A stretch of 64,000 nucleotides of DNA from Sweltsa coloradensis (Eukaryota > Arthropoda > Insecta > Plecoptera > Chloroperlidae): contig JAMZAV010000958.1 in NCBI GenBank assembly GCA_024449915.1, forward strand, positions 186,001-250,000, written 5' to 3'. Below the pieces are notes generated by a model, which was given only the letters and a program-made list of their open reading frames with translations, made no database searches and was not told where the DNA came from. Positions 56,580 through 64,000 of the stretch are shown in pieces (position 1 is the stretch's first letter; every line of letters starts with the position of its first letter). The position numbers and the translations under genes were made by a program.

Positions 56580-56825
56580 GGTCAGTTCAAAGGCAACAGA
56601 TATTCGTTGCAGTACTGTTCCATCTATTCAGATCTATAATGCAACTACAATTCAGAAGTTAAATAGTTACCGTCTCGGTGGTCTAGTTGGCTAAGGCGCC
56701 TACCTGGAATGTGGGAGACTCGGGTTCGAACCCCGATCGGGATGGATTTTTTAACTTCTGAATTGTATTAAATATTAACAATTCCACCTACGGGAGTGTT
56801 TCCCGACTAACCAAATCGAGAAAAT
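56580..56825 (+). repeat. tRNA-derived SINE-B, complete
   Basis: Body CAAAGGCAACAGATATTCGT, then a 73-nt cloverleaf at 56672-56744, then AACTTCTGAATTGTA and the tail shared with 56466. In the cloverleaf, acceptor GTCTCGG/TCGGGAT pairs fully with wobbles; D-stem GTCT/AGGC; anticodon stem CCTAC/GTGGG with loop CTGGAAT (GGA); T-stem TCGGG/CCCGA with loop TTCGAAC. A GGA anticodon would be serine, but there is no long variable arm, so this is a SINE head rather than a serine tRNA gene. The inverted copy at 12930 shares the non-tRNA flanks. Confidence 0.75.
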
Positions 56826-56829
56826 AACC

Positions 56830-57573
56830 TACATCACAGTGACAATTTTTACCTTTTTTTGGTTGGTTGATATTCTTACACAATGACAGTAGAGAGAAGT
56901 TGTATAGAGGTTGGAACAATAACCAAAGTAAACACACACAAAATTTCCCCTGTTGATGATAATCAGTTAATTTAAATTTACCTAACTATCACCAAAGCGT
57001 TTTTTCCTCCTAGTCTTACAGTGCATGGAGATAACACCATAAAAATCAGTAAAGTTCCTTACTGACAAATAAAATTACCATCACATAAACACACGTGTCA
57101 TAGTAGGATAATACTGGAAGTAGCTCATTAGCAAGGTTACTACAAACCCCCAGTACACTTTACCACAACGTTTTTGAGAGGGCATCCGCATACTGTGTAT
57201 GATCACTTTTTACCGAATTTAAATTCAATCATTTGAGATTAGAGGTTCATTCTACAGTAAGTATCCTTATTCCTAAATTCCTAAATTGATATTTCTATTT
57301 CCTCATTTCTAAACATAAATTGATTACTACTATTATAAATTATTTATAATAGTGAAGAAACACATGTAGAAATTCCTATATAGTAGTCGTATTTTGGCAT
57401 ACACCGGTATCGCTAACTTTTTCAATACAAATTCTGTACTGCACCATTCACTCATTCATTGCACTTGCAGCATAAGTTAGGGCGGGAGGGACCCCATTCA
57501 TTCACCTCTTCCAGTACTTATTAGTTCCTTCGTTTGGAGATTGAATGGCGAAAGTTTCCATCTTTTTTACCAG
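56830..57573 (+). other. No gene seen
   Basis: AT-rich intron 3 sequence up to the F-box fragment on the other strand. Confidence 0.45.
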
Positions 57574-57633
57574 TCATATTTCAAGAATCTTGAGATTGTG
57601 CTGGCAAACCTCTTCTAACATAAGACCCATATT
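57574..57633 (-). pseudogene. F-box gene exon, distal piece beyond the Penelope insertion
   Basis: After the 11-bp repeat AGACCCATATT (57623-57633), the - strand continues in the frame of the upstream F-box piece as LEEVCQHNLKILEI, then TGA. The spacing of C, L and I (CxxNLKxLEI) is that of a leucine-rich repeat. GACTG|GTAAAA just beyond might be an old donor. It shows that the Penelope-like element entered coding sequence. Confidence 0.6.
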
Positions 57634-57714
57634 AAAACTTGTCGTAGGCTTTCGCGGCCGGAGTCAATATAAAACACTTGGCTGTCGGGTGTCGCCGCGT
57701 CCATGATAGATGAA

Positions 57715-57755
57715 AACTGACGTTTCGGACCGGTTACACGGTCCATCTTCAGAGT
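57715..57755 (-). ncRNA. Hammerhead-ribozyme-like core in the Penelope 3' region
   Basis: On the - strand CTGAAGA (57752-57746), a GGACC...GGTCC stem II and GAAAC-GTC follow in the order of a minimal hammerhead. Penelope-like elements are known to carry hammerhead motifs in their terminal regions. An unpaired U after CTGAAGA departs from the consensus, so activity is doubtful. Confidence 0.35.
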
Positions 57756-57927
57756 TTAAAAAACACTTGAAGGGTACTTACACAGAACGAACCTACTCGG
57801 TCCAGCTCGTCTGTGCAAGTCACCCCCACCAAGTTGTGCAACCAGTTTTGTCAGTCTGAACGCGCATGCGCACTCGCTTCGCGCCCAGCCACTGACGTCA
57901 CGCTGTTATCTTCTCGCTTTAGCCGCT

Positions 57928-58215
57928 CTATAGTTGGTTTCCACGTTTTACTGAGCCTATACCCATCTTCCCGGTTGAAATTCTTGGGGTGTTTTCTATC
58001 TCAATCGCCTCGCGGACCAGGCGGGGCCTGTAATTATCGACAACTGACAGAACACGAGTGTCTTCAAAGTTAATACGATGGCACTTACTCACACTGTGTT
58101 CTGCCAACGCCGACTTGTCCGTATGCCCTAGTCTTGTATGGCTTAGATGTTCTTTGAGGCGCGTTGAGATTTTTCTACCAGTTTGGCCCACGTAGACTTC
58201 GTCGCAAGTCCACAC
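57928..58215 (-). pseudogene. GIY-YIG endonuclease segment of the Penelope-like element
   Basis: About 95 codons starting with CDEVYVGQTGRKISTRLKEH, the GIY-YIG signature in its VYVGQTGR form with the downstream Arg. A HxKxxxxEH-like part (HTDKSALAEH) and RLVREAIEIE follow. This nuclease nicks DNA for target-primed reverse transcription. It is separated by a frameshift near 58211 from the preceding segment (58216-58640), which links RT to the endonuclease (VLNTLACRAERI ... RLDVPGVYEIPC). Confidence 0.88.
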
Positions 58216-58615
58216 GGTATCTCATAGACTCCTGGTACGTCTAAGCGTGGGAGCTCATCCTTAGCCGAATTAAACATCGTAGAAAGTTTTCTATCCGTGT
58301 TGTAAACAGTGTGAATGTCGTGTTTTCGTAACAGCTTACCAATACGGTCGGTTGTATTCTCCACGTATGGCAAAAAAGCACGAGAAACACGTTCCGGCTG
58401 TACTAGTGGCGAAGCTTGCGGTAGGGCTGGTGCACACGGTCTCTTTTTGAATGCCTGTGAAATGTCCCTATTCGTATAGCCATTTTTCAGTAGCATTTCA
58501 CAAAGTGCTTTGCATTCGTCCACCAGATGTTCCTTGTCTGATATTCTCTCTGCCCTGCATGCCAAGGTGTTCAAAACGGCGCGTTTCTGAGCGGGATGAT
58601 GGTGCGATTCGGCGT

Positions 58616-59263
58616 TTAGGTATCGCCCAGTGTGTGTAGCCTTCCTATATACAGAATGACTGAGCGTGCCATCCCCCTGCGACTGACTAACACATCTAGG
58701 AATGGGAGCTCTCCATTTATTTCAACCTCCATAGTGAACTTGATGTTATTGTTTATACCATTGAGATAATTGAGAAAATCTGTTAACTTCTCTCTTCCAT
58801 GGGGCCACACAGCAAACGTGTCATCAACGTACCGAAAGTAATGAGACGGTTTCAATGTCGCATTATCTAAAGCATTAACTTCGAACTTCTCCATGTAAAG
58901 ATTAGCCACCGCTGGCGAAACAGGTGACCCCATGGGGGTGCCGTCAATTTGTTTATAAAATTCTCCGTCAAACATAAAAAAGTAGAGTTTAAAACCGTCT
59001 CAGTCAATGCAGCAATATTCCCAGGGCACTTTTCCCTTATCACTTCAGCCGCTTCTTTAATAGGTATGTTTGTGAACAAGGATGTTACATCAAAACTGAC
59101 CATAATGTCCTTCTCTTCCAACCGTATGCCTTGAATTATGTTAATAAAATGTAGCGAATCTTTTATATAAGAACTCGCATCTGATACCGCGGGCTGTAAC
59201 TGTCTTGCTAAAAATTTTGACAAGTTGTACGAGGGAGCCTTTATTGCACTAACAATGGGTCTC
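58616..59263 (-). pseudogene. Reverse transcriptase segment of the Penelope-like element
   Basis: Two frames joined by a one-base loss in a T-run at about 58975. Frame 1 carries RPIVSAIKAPSYNLSKFLAR and IMVSFDVTSLFTNIPI (first catalytic Asp). Frame 2 carries FYKQIDGTPMGSPVSPAVAN and HYFRYVDDTFAVW (YVDD, the catalytic Asp pair), then NGELPFLDVLVSR. These are the core RT motifs of Penelope-type enzymes. The N-terminal part is missing through truncation. Confidence 0.9.
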
Positions 59264-59541
59264 AGACCCATATTGTCGAAATCTGCTAGTACGAGGTCCT
59301 TGAGCAACGGCGCTCGCCTGAGGAGCTTTATGGCCGTCTCCGAGCTGACTTGGTATCCTGCTAAACGGAGCCTCTTATACAGCAACGGGTCTTCACACAA
59401 ACGCTCCCACTTTTCACACACCTGAACAACTGTCTCGCACAGAAAAGTGGGTTTGAGGAACGAAAACACGTGCAGGAGAATCTCTTCTGGCAGACTCTCT
59501 ATAGTGGAGCTTGAGGCCAATATAAAACTCAAATCATGTGT
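59264..59541 (-). pseudogene. F-box gene exon, proximal piece, fused in frame to the Penelope RT
   Basis: About 90 codons. An F-box occupies the start: IESLPEEILLHVFSFL, then VVQVCEKWERLCEDPLLYKR, the usual LPxE/ILxxxFSxL and C..W....DP.L order. FBXL-like text follows (LLRRAPLLKDLVLADFDN). F-box proteins bind Skp1 in SCF ubiquitin ligases; an LRR part would choose substrates. No ATG opens the frame after the upstream TAA (59542-59544); an AG near 59528 may be a splice acceptor, making this an internal exon. At 59264-59274 the exon meets the element and the frame runs on into RT, giving a chimeric open frame of about 220 codons. It lies antisense in intron 3 of the split gene. A retrocopy or a functional allele with another copy elsewhere is possible. 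Confidence 0.8.
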
Positions 59542-59544
59542 TTA

Positions 59545-61470
59545 AAGTAATCAAAACGTTCTTCTCGTTGGTAAAATGAAAATGTGTCATTCCTGTATGT
59601 GACAGGACTGTGTATGTCTGACCAAGAATTTAAATCAAGACCCTGTATTAGCAAAATTGTAACAAAATATAAAAATGTTGAAAGTGTAGGTTTCTTTTGA
59701 ATTGCCAAGATAATTTTGATGCAAGTCTTTTAAAATCAGTTTTATCTACTAATTTTAATTTTTATGAGAATGGGAACTGTACATTTTATGTAGCAGCATT
59801 TACCAATAAATTATCCACAGCTATAACAGAACCCTCTGTTGATTTTTATTTATGGACTATCTCTTAGCACAGATTATATAATATGCAAGCAAAAAGCTAA
59901 TGTTCAATATGCGCACTAGAAAAAGTTTAGGCATATAGTACATAAATCTACAGTTTCTTGAAGGTCATGTCTCATCTGTTGTTCCGTAACTTTCACCCCT
60001 ACTGTGGTGATGAACTTATCTACCGAATGTGCATAAAACCGTTATAGGCACTAAAAGCCAACTTTACGATGCGCCGTATAACCACATGAGACAACATTTT
60101 CACTTTCATAGTTCACATTTCCCTCGCGAGGGGAATGTAATTTCTCCCATGGGAACTATGAACATAACTTTATGTACGTTCACGTAGCTTCTCCTCGGAG
60201 AGCAAGAGTGCTTCAGAAAAGTGTACTCACTATTATTTATTGCTTATTGCCCTCCTTTGTTGATAACTAACTTAATAAGATAGTATAGAGAAGTGTAAAG
60301 AGTACAAATAATAAAGTTAAGAGAAATTGCAACTTTCAGCAATAGAGATATATCGTAGCGTGTAATACTTTTGCATTGCTCTAAAACTAGGAAGACAAAT
60401 TGGAAGAAGTTTAGAGCTCTAATCAAAAATAAATATTTAAATGTTGGAATAATTCTGTTTTTTTGTTAGTTGTTTAGTTCTGTAAGATTTTAAATACGGT
60501 AGTGTAGGATTTGTCGATCAGGCCTACATATCAGTACAACATTAAAATATGATAAAAGTATGCGTCAGCACAATACATATCAACGATGACAAAAAAATAC
60601 TGCATATCATTGGTTAGTTGACATTTCAATTAACTCCCCTCCCCTCCATACATAGAATAAATAAATTATAAATATGACATACATTTATGATGTCAGGTAC
60701 ATTTTTCTGGTCCTACTCTAAAAATGCATATAGTAAGATACACACATCTAATTCAATTTAAAATAGAACATCATAAAAGAAACATGTTTATAAACAAATG
60801 TAATATAGCAAAGTACAATAACAAATTCAGAACAATATGTTGATAAGTTCACCGTTTTTGCCCATTTGTACAGTTAAACGTATCATAAAAGAAACATATT
60901 TTAAATGCAGCTTATGATTTTTTATTTTTATTTATGGGTTTCTCCTTTCTATAAAGCATTACAATTATAAATAATACATAATATAAAAATATATACAAAA
61001 ATATATATATTGTACAGTTTACATGTGAAATGCTTGATGCCCTTGGTGTGAAATTAAACTTATATTATAATAATGAACTGGGAACTATACTATATATGAA
61101 CTAGAACATACTAATAGCACATCAAATAATTAACAATCAAATACAGGAACTATATACTGTTATCAAATATCAATGACAAACTGAAGCTGCAAATGTTAAA
61201 ATTTTAAAATAGAAAAACTATAACAATTTTTCTAATATAATGGGTCAGAATATGCGAGATACATAATACAGTTACGATTTAATTTAATGACTGAGTACAC
61301 AGTAACAATTTCAGAAGGATATGGCTAAGTGGACATAATCAATTTAGAAAGCATGCAGTATCAGCAGTTTAAATTTCCTCAATCGTATAAAAAACACCAT
61401 CTTGCAAGCTAGATCTTAATTTGACATTTATTAATCTATTAAGGTGATATTTAGTCTTTAAATTTAGAGT
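59545..61470. other. Repeat-poor AT-rich stretch
   Basis: Unusually free of recognisable transposons for this window. It could be 3' UTR or intron of a - strand gene. Only the 60105-60162 hairpin stands out. Confidence 0.4.
60105..60162. repeat. Nested hairpin with a CTCGCGAG centre
   Basis: The outer arms TTCATAGTTC and GAACTATGAA enclose ACATTTCCCTCGCGAGGGGA-ATGT, itself a 24-bp palindrome with one mismatch. Confidence 0.7.
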
Positions 61471-61680
61471 TTAACTTAATGAAATTCCATAGCCATCTAA
61501 TAGAAGTGTAGATTTTAATAAAACGTAGTTGAGAAATATCAACTTTGACCATACTTTGTTTTTTTCATTTTCTATCCTCTTCTGAGGACCAATTAAATCC
61601 AAAGCATGGGGTACACACTCATTGGCACAATTTGACAAGTCTAATGATAAAAGTAATTGACCATCATCTTTAAATAACAA
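61471..61680 (-). CDS. Possible terminal coding exon, unidentified
   Basis: An open frame after a TAA, with a possible acceptor (TTATTTAAAG). It encodes LLLSLDLSNCANECVPHALD and LIGPQKRIENEKN, ending DGYGISLS at a stop. An AATAAA lies some 40 bp downstream on the - strand. LSLDLSNC resembles a leucine-rich repeat, as in F-box/LRR proteins, and the piece is upstream (5') of the F-box exon, but its own stop argues against one transcript. It could equally be an old gene fragment or chance. Confidence 0.25.
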   Translation of the reverse strand: MLFKDDGQLLLSLDLSNCANECVPHALDLIGPQKRIENEKNKVWSKLIFLNYVLLKSTLLLDGYGISLS

Positions 61681-62300
61681 TTAATATGTCATATTTATCA
61701 AGCATAAGATGACAAAACCAAAATATCTTTCCTGAGCACAGTTACTCTGGCTCTGTCTGTCATATGAAGTGATGTAGATGCTGCTACTGATGTATGAACT
61801 TAATTATGTAAAATAAGTTGTTTTACAACAAATAAAATAAATATTTTTATGTATATTTTATATAATCTACAACCAATACGGCATTTACCATGCTCACTCT
61901 TGCAAACCTATCTTTTGTGGCACATGTTGGCAGTTTATAAATACACATCGGCTTGGAATCGATGACAAATTTAAATGTATTTGCATTACGTTTATACATA
62001 ATTTAATTTCTTTAATTTAATTGTTCGCTGATGTTCAGCTTGCAATTGGTATCAGTTTTCAATTGGGCAATTACGGTAATGTCACATAAAGTACTGTCTC
62101 AGATTGTAACTTATTTTGGCAAAATTAATTAATTTGTAATTAAATTTAGAGCAAAGTGATTTTGGATGTTATTTTTCATCGTGGGCTTAAATTTAACATT
62201 AAAATTGGTACAGGAAAATCAACTAAAACATTAGCAATGAGCTTGCTAACAGGAGACTATGCTAGTCTGTAAAAGGAAATAGTAAAACTCTCCCCAACTT
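61681..62300. other. No gene seen
   Basis: AT-rich, repeat-poor sequence without a supported exon on either strand. Confidence 0.45.
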
Positions 62301-62302
62301 TT

Positions 62303-62420
62303 ATTTATTTATTTATTTATTTAACGTCTATCCTATTCAGTTATAAAAACTGATTTACAAAGGAGGACAACTAAATAAATCTAATTACATAGATGCAGAA
62401 ACAACAATAAATTACATTTT
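62303..62420 (-). repeat. Retroposon 3' end with (TTTA)n
   Basis: TTTATTTATTTATTTA, AACGTCTATCCTATTCAGTT and TTTACAAAGGAGGACAACTA match 49440 and 6400. The tail-first layout means the element lies on the - strand. Confidence 0.65.
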
Positions 62421-62569
62421 TGTAAATATTTGAAATAGTAGCATTACAACAACAATGCATTTAACACAAGAATTTTGGTAACAAATTGAATGATATTATA
62501 TGCATTTAATGAATGAATCAAAATATAAAAAAGGTGAGAATGAAAAGAAAAGAAACTTTCGTAAACATT

Positions 62570-62585
62570 TGGTGGAGGTGCCGGG
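62570..62585 (-). repeat. Conserved motif CCCGGCACCTCCACCA, copy 9 (inverted)
   Basis: Exact inverted copy, TGGTGGAGGTGCCGGG, followed by TAAGA. It is the only exact copy on the - strand. Confidence 0.85.
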
Positions 62586-62999
62586 TAAGAATGTAACTTC
62601 TGATTATTGATTCTCTGCTATGAAGTGAAATTGATTGATTATTGATGTAATTTTAAAAAAAAATATAAGCTATAGATTGTTTATAAATTACAAATCTTAT
62701 TGAATGTTTAAAAAATATCAATTTCATGTTTAAATACTGTAGTTTTGTAGTCTTGTTATACTTTTAACTATTGTTTCTTGAATTTTGCAATATTTGAAGA
62801 AATGAGATAATTATAACACATTCCACTTTTAAAATATTGGTTGGGGCATCTACAAATAACTAGAAGAACATTCCATGACTATAGGTGATTATTGTTTATT
62901 AGACTTTAGGACAATATCAAATTCATATAATTATTTCAACTCATATATTGTCCATCATCAAGTTATTAACAGTGATTTCTTGAGGACACAAGGTTTTAT

Positions 63000-63946
63000 T
63001 TAATTGAGCGAGCAAAGCAAGCGTCTCCACTTGACTCTTATGGCTCGAATGTCTGTTTTTTTTTTTTTTTTTTTTCTGTTACTGCTTCGATACAGGTTGC
63101 ACCGTTTCTCTGATCGACCTGAAATTTAGCACACATGTACATACCACCCAGGCGGGTTGCTGTATAGTTTTGTGGCAAAATCGTTCAAAAAGTTAAAAAG
63201 TTACATTAAAGTTAATCGAAAGTTTTTTTTCAAACTAAACGGCGACAAAATCTGAGGTGGCCAAATCATTAAGAATGTCCGTCCGATCACGAATATGTTA
63301 CTTTTATTTTGATCCGATAAGTAGTGTAGATGGAAATTACATTATAACAAAGTCCCGTTACCAGGGCAACGGAAAGTCGCACCGCTTTTTTGGCTCATGA
63401 TAGCGGTCGAACGGAGGCTCGGATCGAGTTGAAATTTTGACCATCCGCAAGTTTCGTTCCCGATTGAATGCCATTAGTTTTGTGGCAAAATCGTTCAAAA
63501 AGTTATAAAGTTACATTAAAGTTAATCTAAAGTTTTTTTTTTTAAACTTAACGGCGACAAAATCTGAGGTAGCTAAATCATTAAGAATGTCCGTCCGATC
63601 ACGAATATGTTAATTTTATTTTGATCCGATAAGTAGTGTAGATAGAAATTACATTTTAACAAAAGTAACGTTACCATGGCAACGAAAAGTCGCACAAGAA
63701 TTCTGGTCACTATGTACTGTCCTAGAAGTAATCAAGAGTTAAAATAGTTTTCCCAAAGAAATAAAGTCAAGGTCCTCTAGATGGCGGTGGATTTTATCCA
63801 TTCTCTCCTATTTTACAAATTTTCAGCTAAATCGGTCAAGACCTTAAAGACTTATTGGTATGTAACATTATGGGAATGTCGTACTCGGGTCGTGTTGCAC
63901 ATACCGGTGCTCGCTCAACAACGCGTCCAACTGAGCGTTTTCCTAG
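63000..63946 (+). mobile_element. Helentron-like nonautonomous element, copy 4
   Basis: Starts TAATTGAGCGAGCAAAGCAAG and ends GCTCGCTCAACAACGCGTCC, AACTGAGCG-TTTTCCTAG before T. The start is the inverted complement of the subterminal GCTCGCTCAA, and CGCTCA/TGAGCG forms a hairpin before CTAG. Two internal units of about 306 bp begin TAGTTTTGTGGCAAAATCGT (63169 and 63475). The interior matches copy 1 in inverted orientation. A T-run lies at 63057-63075. The open frame at 63781-63987 reads out of the element's end and is not a gene. Confidence 0.65.
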
Positions 63947-64000
63947 TCCTAGCTCTAATAATTATTGCTTTTTTAAAAATCTTATAAAGAACTTGAAAAC

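Larger units (their letters stand above)
57634..59263 (-). mobile_element. Penelope-like element, 5'-truncated, with 11-bp target duplication
   Basis: About 1630 bp on the - strand. It begins within RT (RPIVSAIKAP), proceeds through SFDVTSLFTNIP, IDGTPMGSPVSP, YFRYVDDTF and a C-terminal GIY-YIG endonuclease, and ends in a non-coding 3' part with a hammerhead-like core. The order RT then GIY-YIG is diagnostic of the Penelope superfamily. AGACCCATATT flanks it at 57623-57633 and 59264-59274. The 5' truncation at mid-RT is typical of target-primed insertion. Three frameshifts (near 58975 in a T-run, 58650 and 58211) show it is dead. Confidence 0.92.

Noticed and set aside
58867..59532. A genuine 221-residue F-box/reverse-transcriptase fusion protein
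   Set aside because: The junction coincides with a target-site duplication, the RT is 5'-truncated and frameshifts follow, so an insertion accident is the simpler reading.
4760..62585. CCCGGCACCTCCACCA as an LTR-retrotransposon primer-binding site (its complement starts TGG)
   Set aside because: No LTR pairs, polypurine tracts or gag/pol frames lie next to any copy, and flanks differ.

Overview
The window looks like an AT-rich, repeat-laden insect (at least arthropod) nuclear genome. Protein-coding sequence is very sparse, exons are separated by kilobases, GT/AG splice signals are recognisable, and the transposon mix is insect-like: hAT and TTAA-type (piggyBac-like) MITEs, a Penelope-like element, Helentron-like elements and tRNA-derived SINEs. 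The frequent TAGGCCTA-type words are also seen in some hemipterans and marine invertebrates, so I do not name a species.

The one gene I can assemble is on the + strand. A CpG-richer promoter-like block (about 24160-24350) is followed by a putative 5' UTR and a first coding exon (24954-25019). A 28-kb intron leads to exon 2 (53117-53213), and a 2.7-kb intron to exon 3 (55921-56192). The phases agree at both junctions and give an open frame of 145 codons, ending in a donor; the rest of the gene lies to the right of the window. The Ser/Pro/Gln-rich exon 3 carries FDAFRPRSKSDAS, which I associate with the variable N-terminal region of insect AMPK gamma (SNF4Agamma/loechrig, PRKAG2-like). This is recollection of the family, not a search result. 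A strong ratchet-type site (CAG|GTAAGT at 19902/19903), upstream of exon 1, hints that a more distal promoter also feeds this gene.

On the - strand near 57.6-59.5 kb is an F-box (FBXL-like) exon. It is split by a 1.63-kb, 5'-truncated Penelope-like element (reverse transcriptase plus GIY-YIG endonuclease, three frameshifts) that is flanked by an 11-bp target-site duplication.

Nearly everything else is repeats. By region: 0-4 kb, a nine-copy 294-bp satellite; 4.4-7 kb, a foldback and a TTAA-flanked MITE; 9-25 kb, SINE fragments, an RT relic and a 2-kb inverted-repeat bracket; 25-31 kb, a full-length SINE, a Helentron-like copy and several foldbacks, including one with permuted A-B-A'-B' order; 31-39 kb, a hAT MITE, a long-TIR element, the second TTAA MITE and another Helentron-like copy; 41-44 kb, a 100-bp tandem array interrupted by a 626-bp palindrome; 44-52 kb, simple repeats, palindromic sites, a Helentron-like copy and a second hAT MITE; 53-64 kb, exons 2 and 3, a hairpin, SINEs, the split F-box exon and a fourth Helentron-like copy. 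A 16-17-bp motif, CCCGGCACCTCCACCA, recurs nine times exactly across the window and is better conserved than its surroundings.
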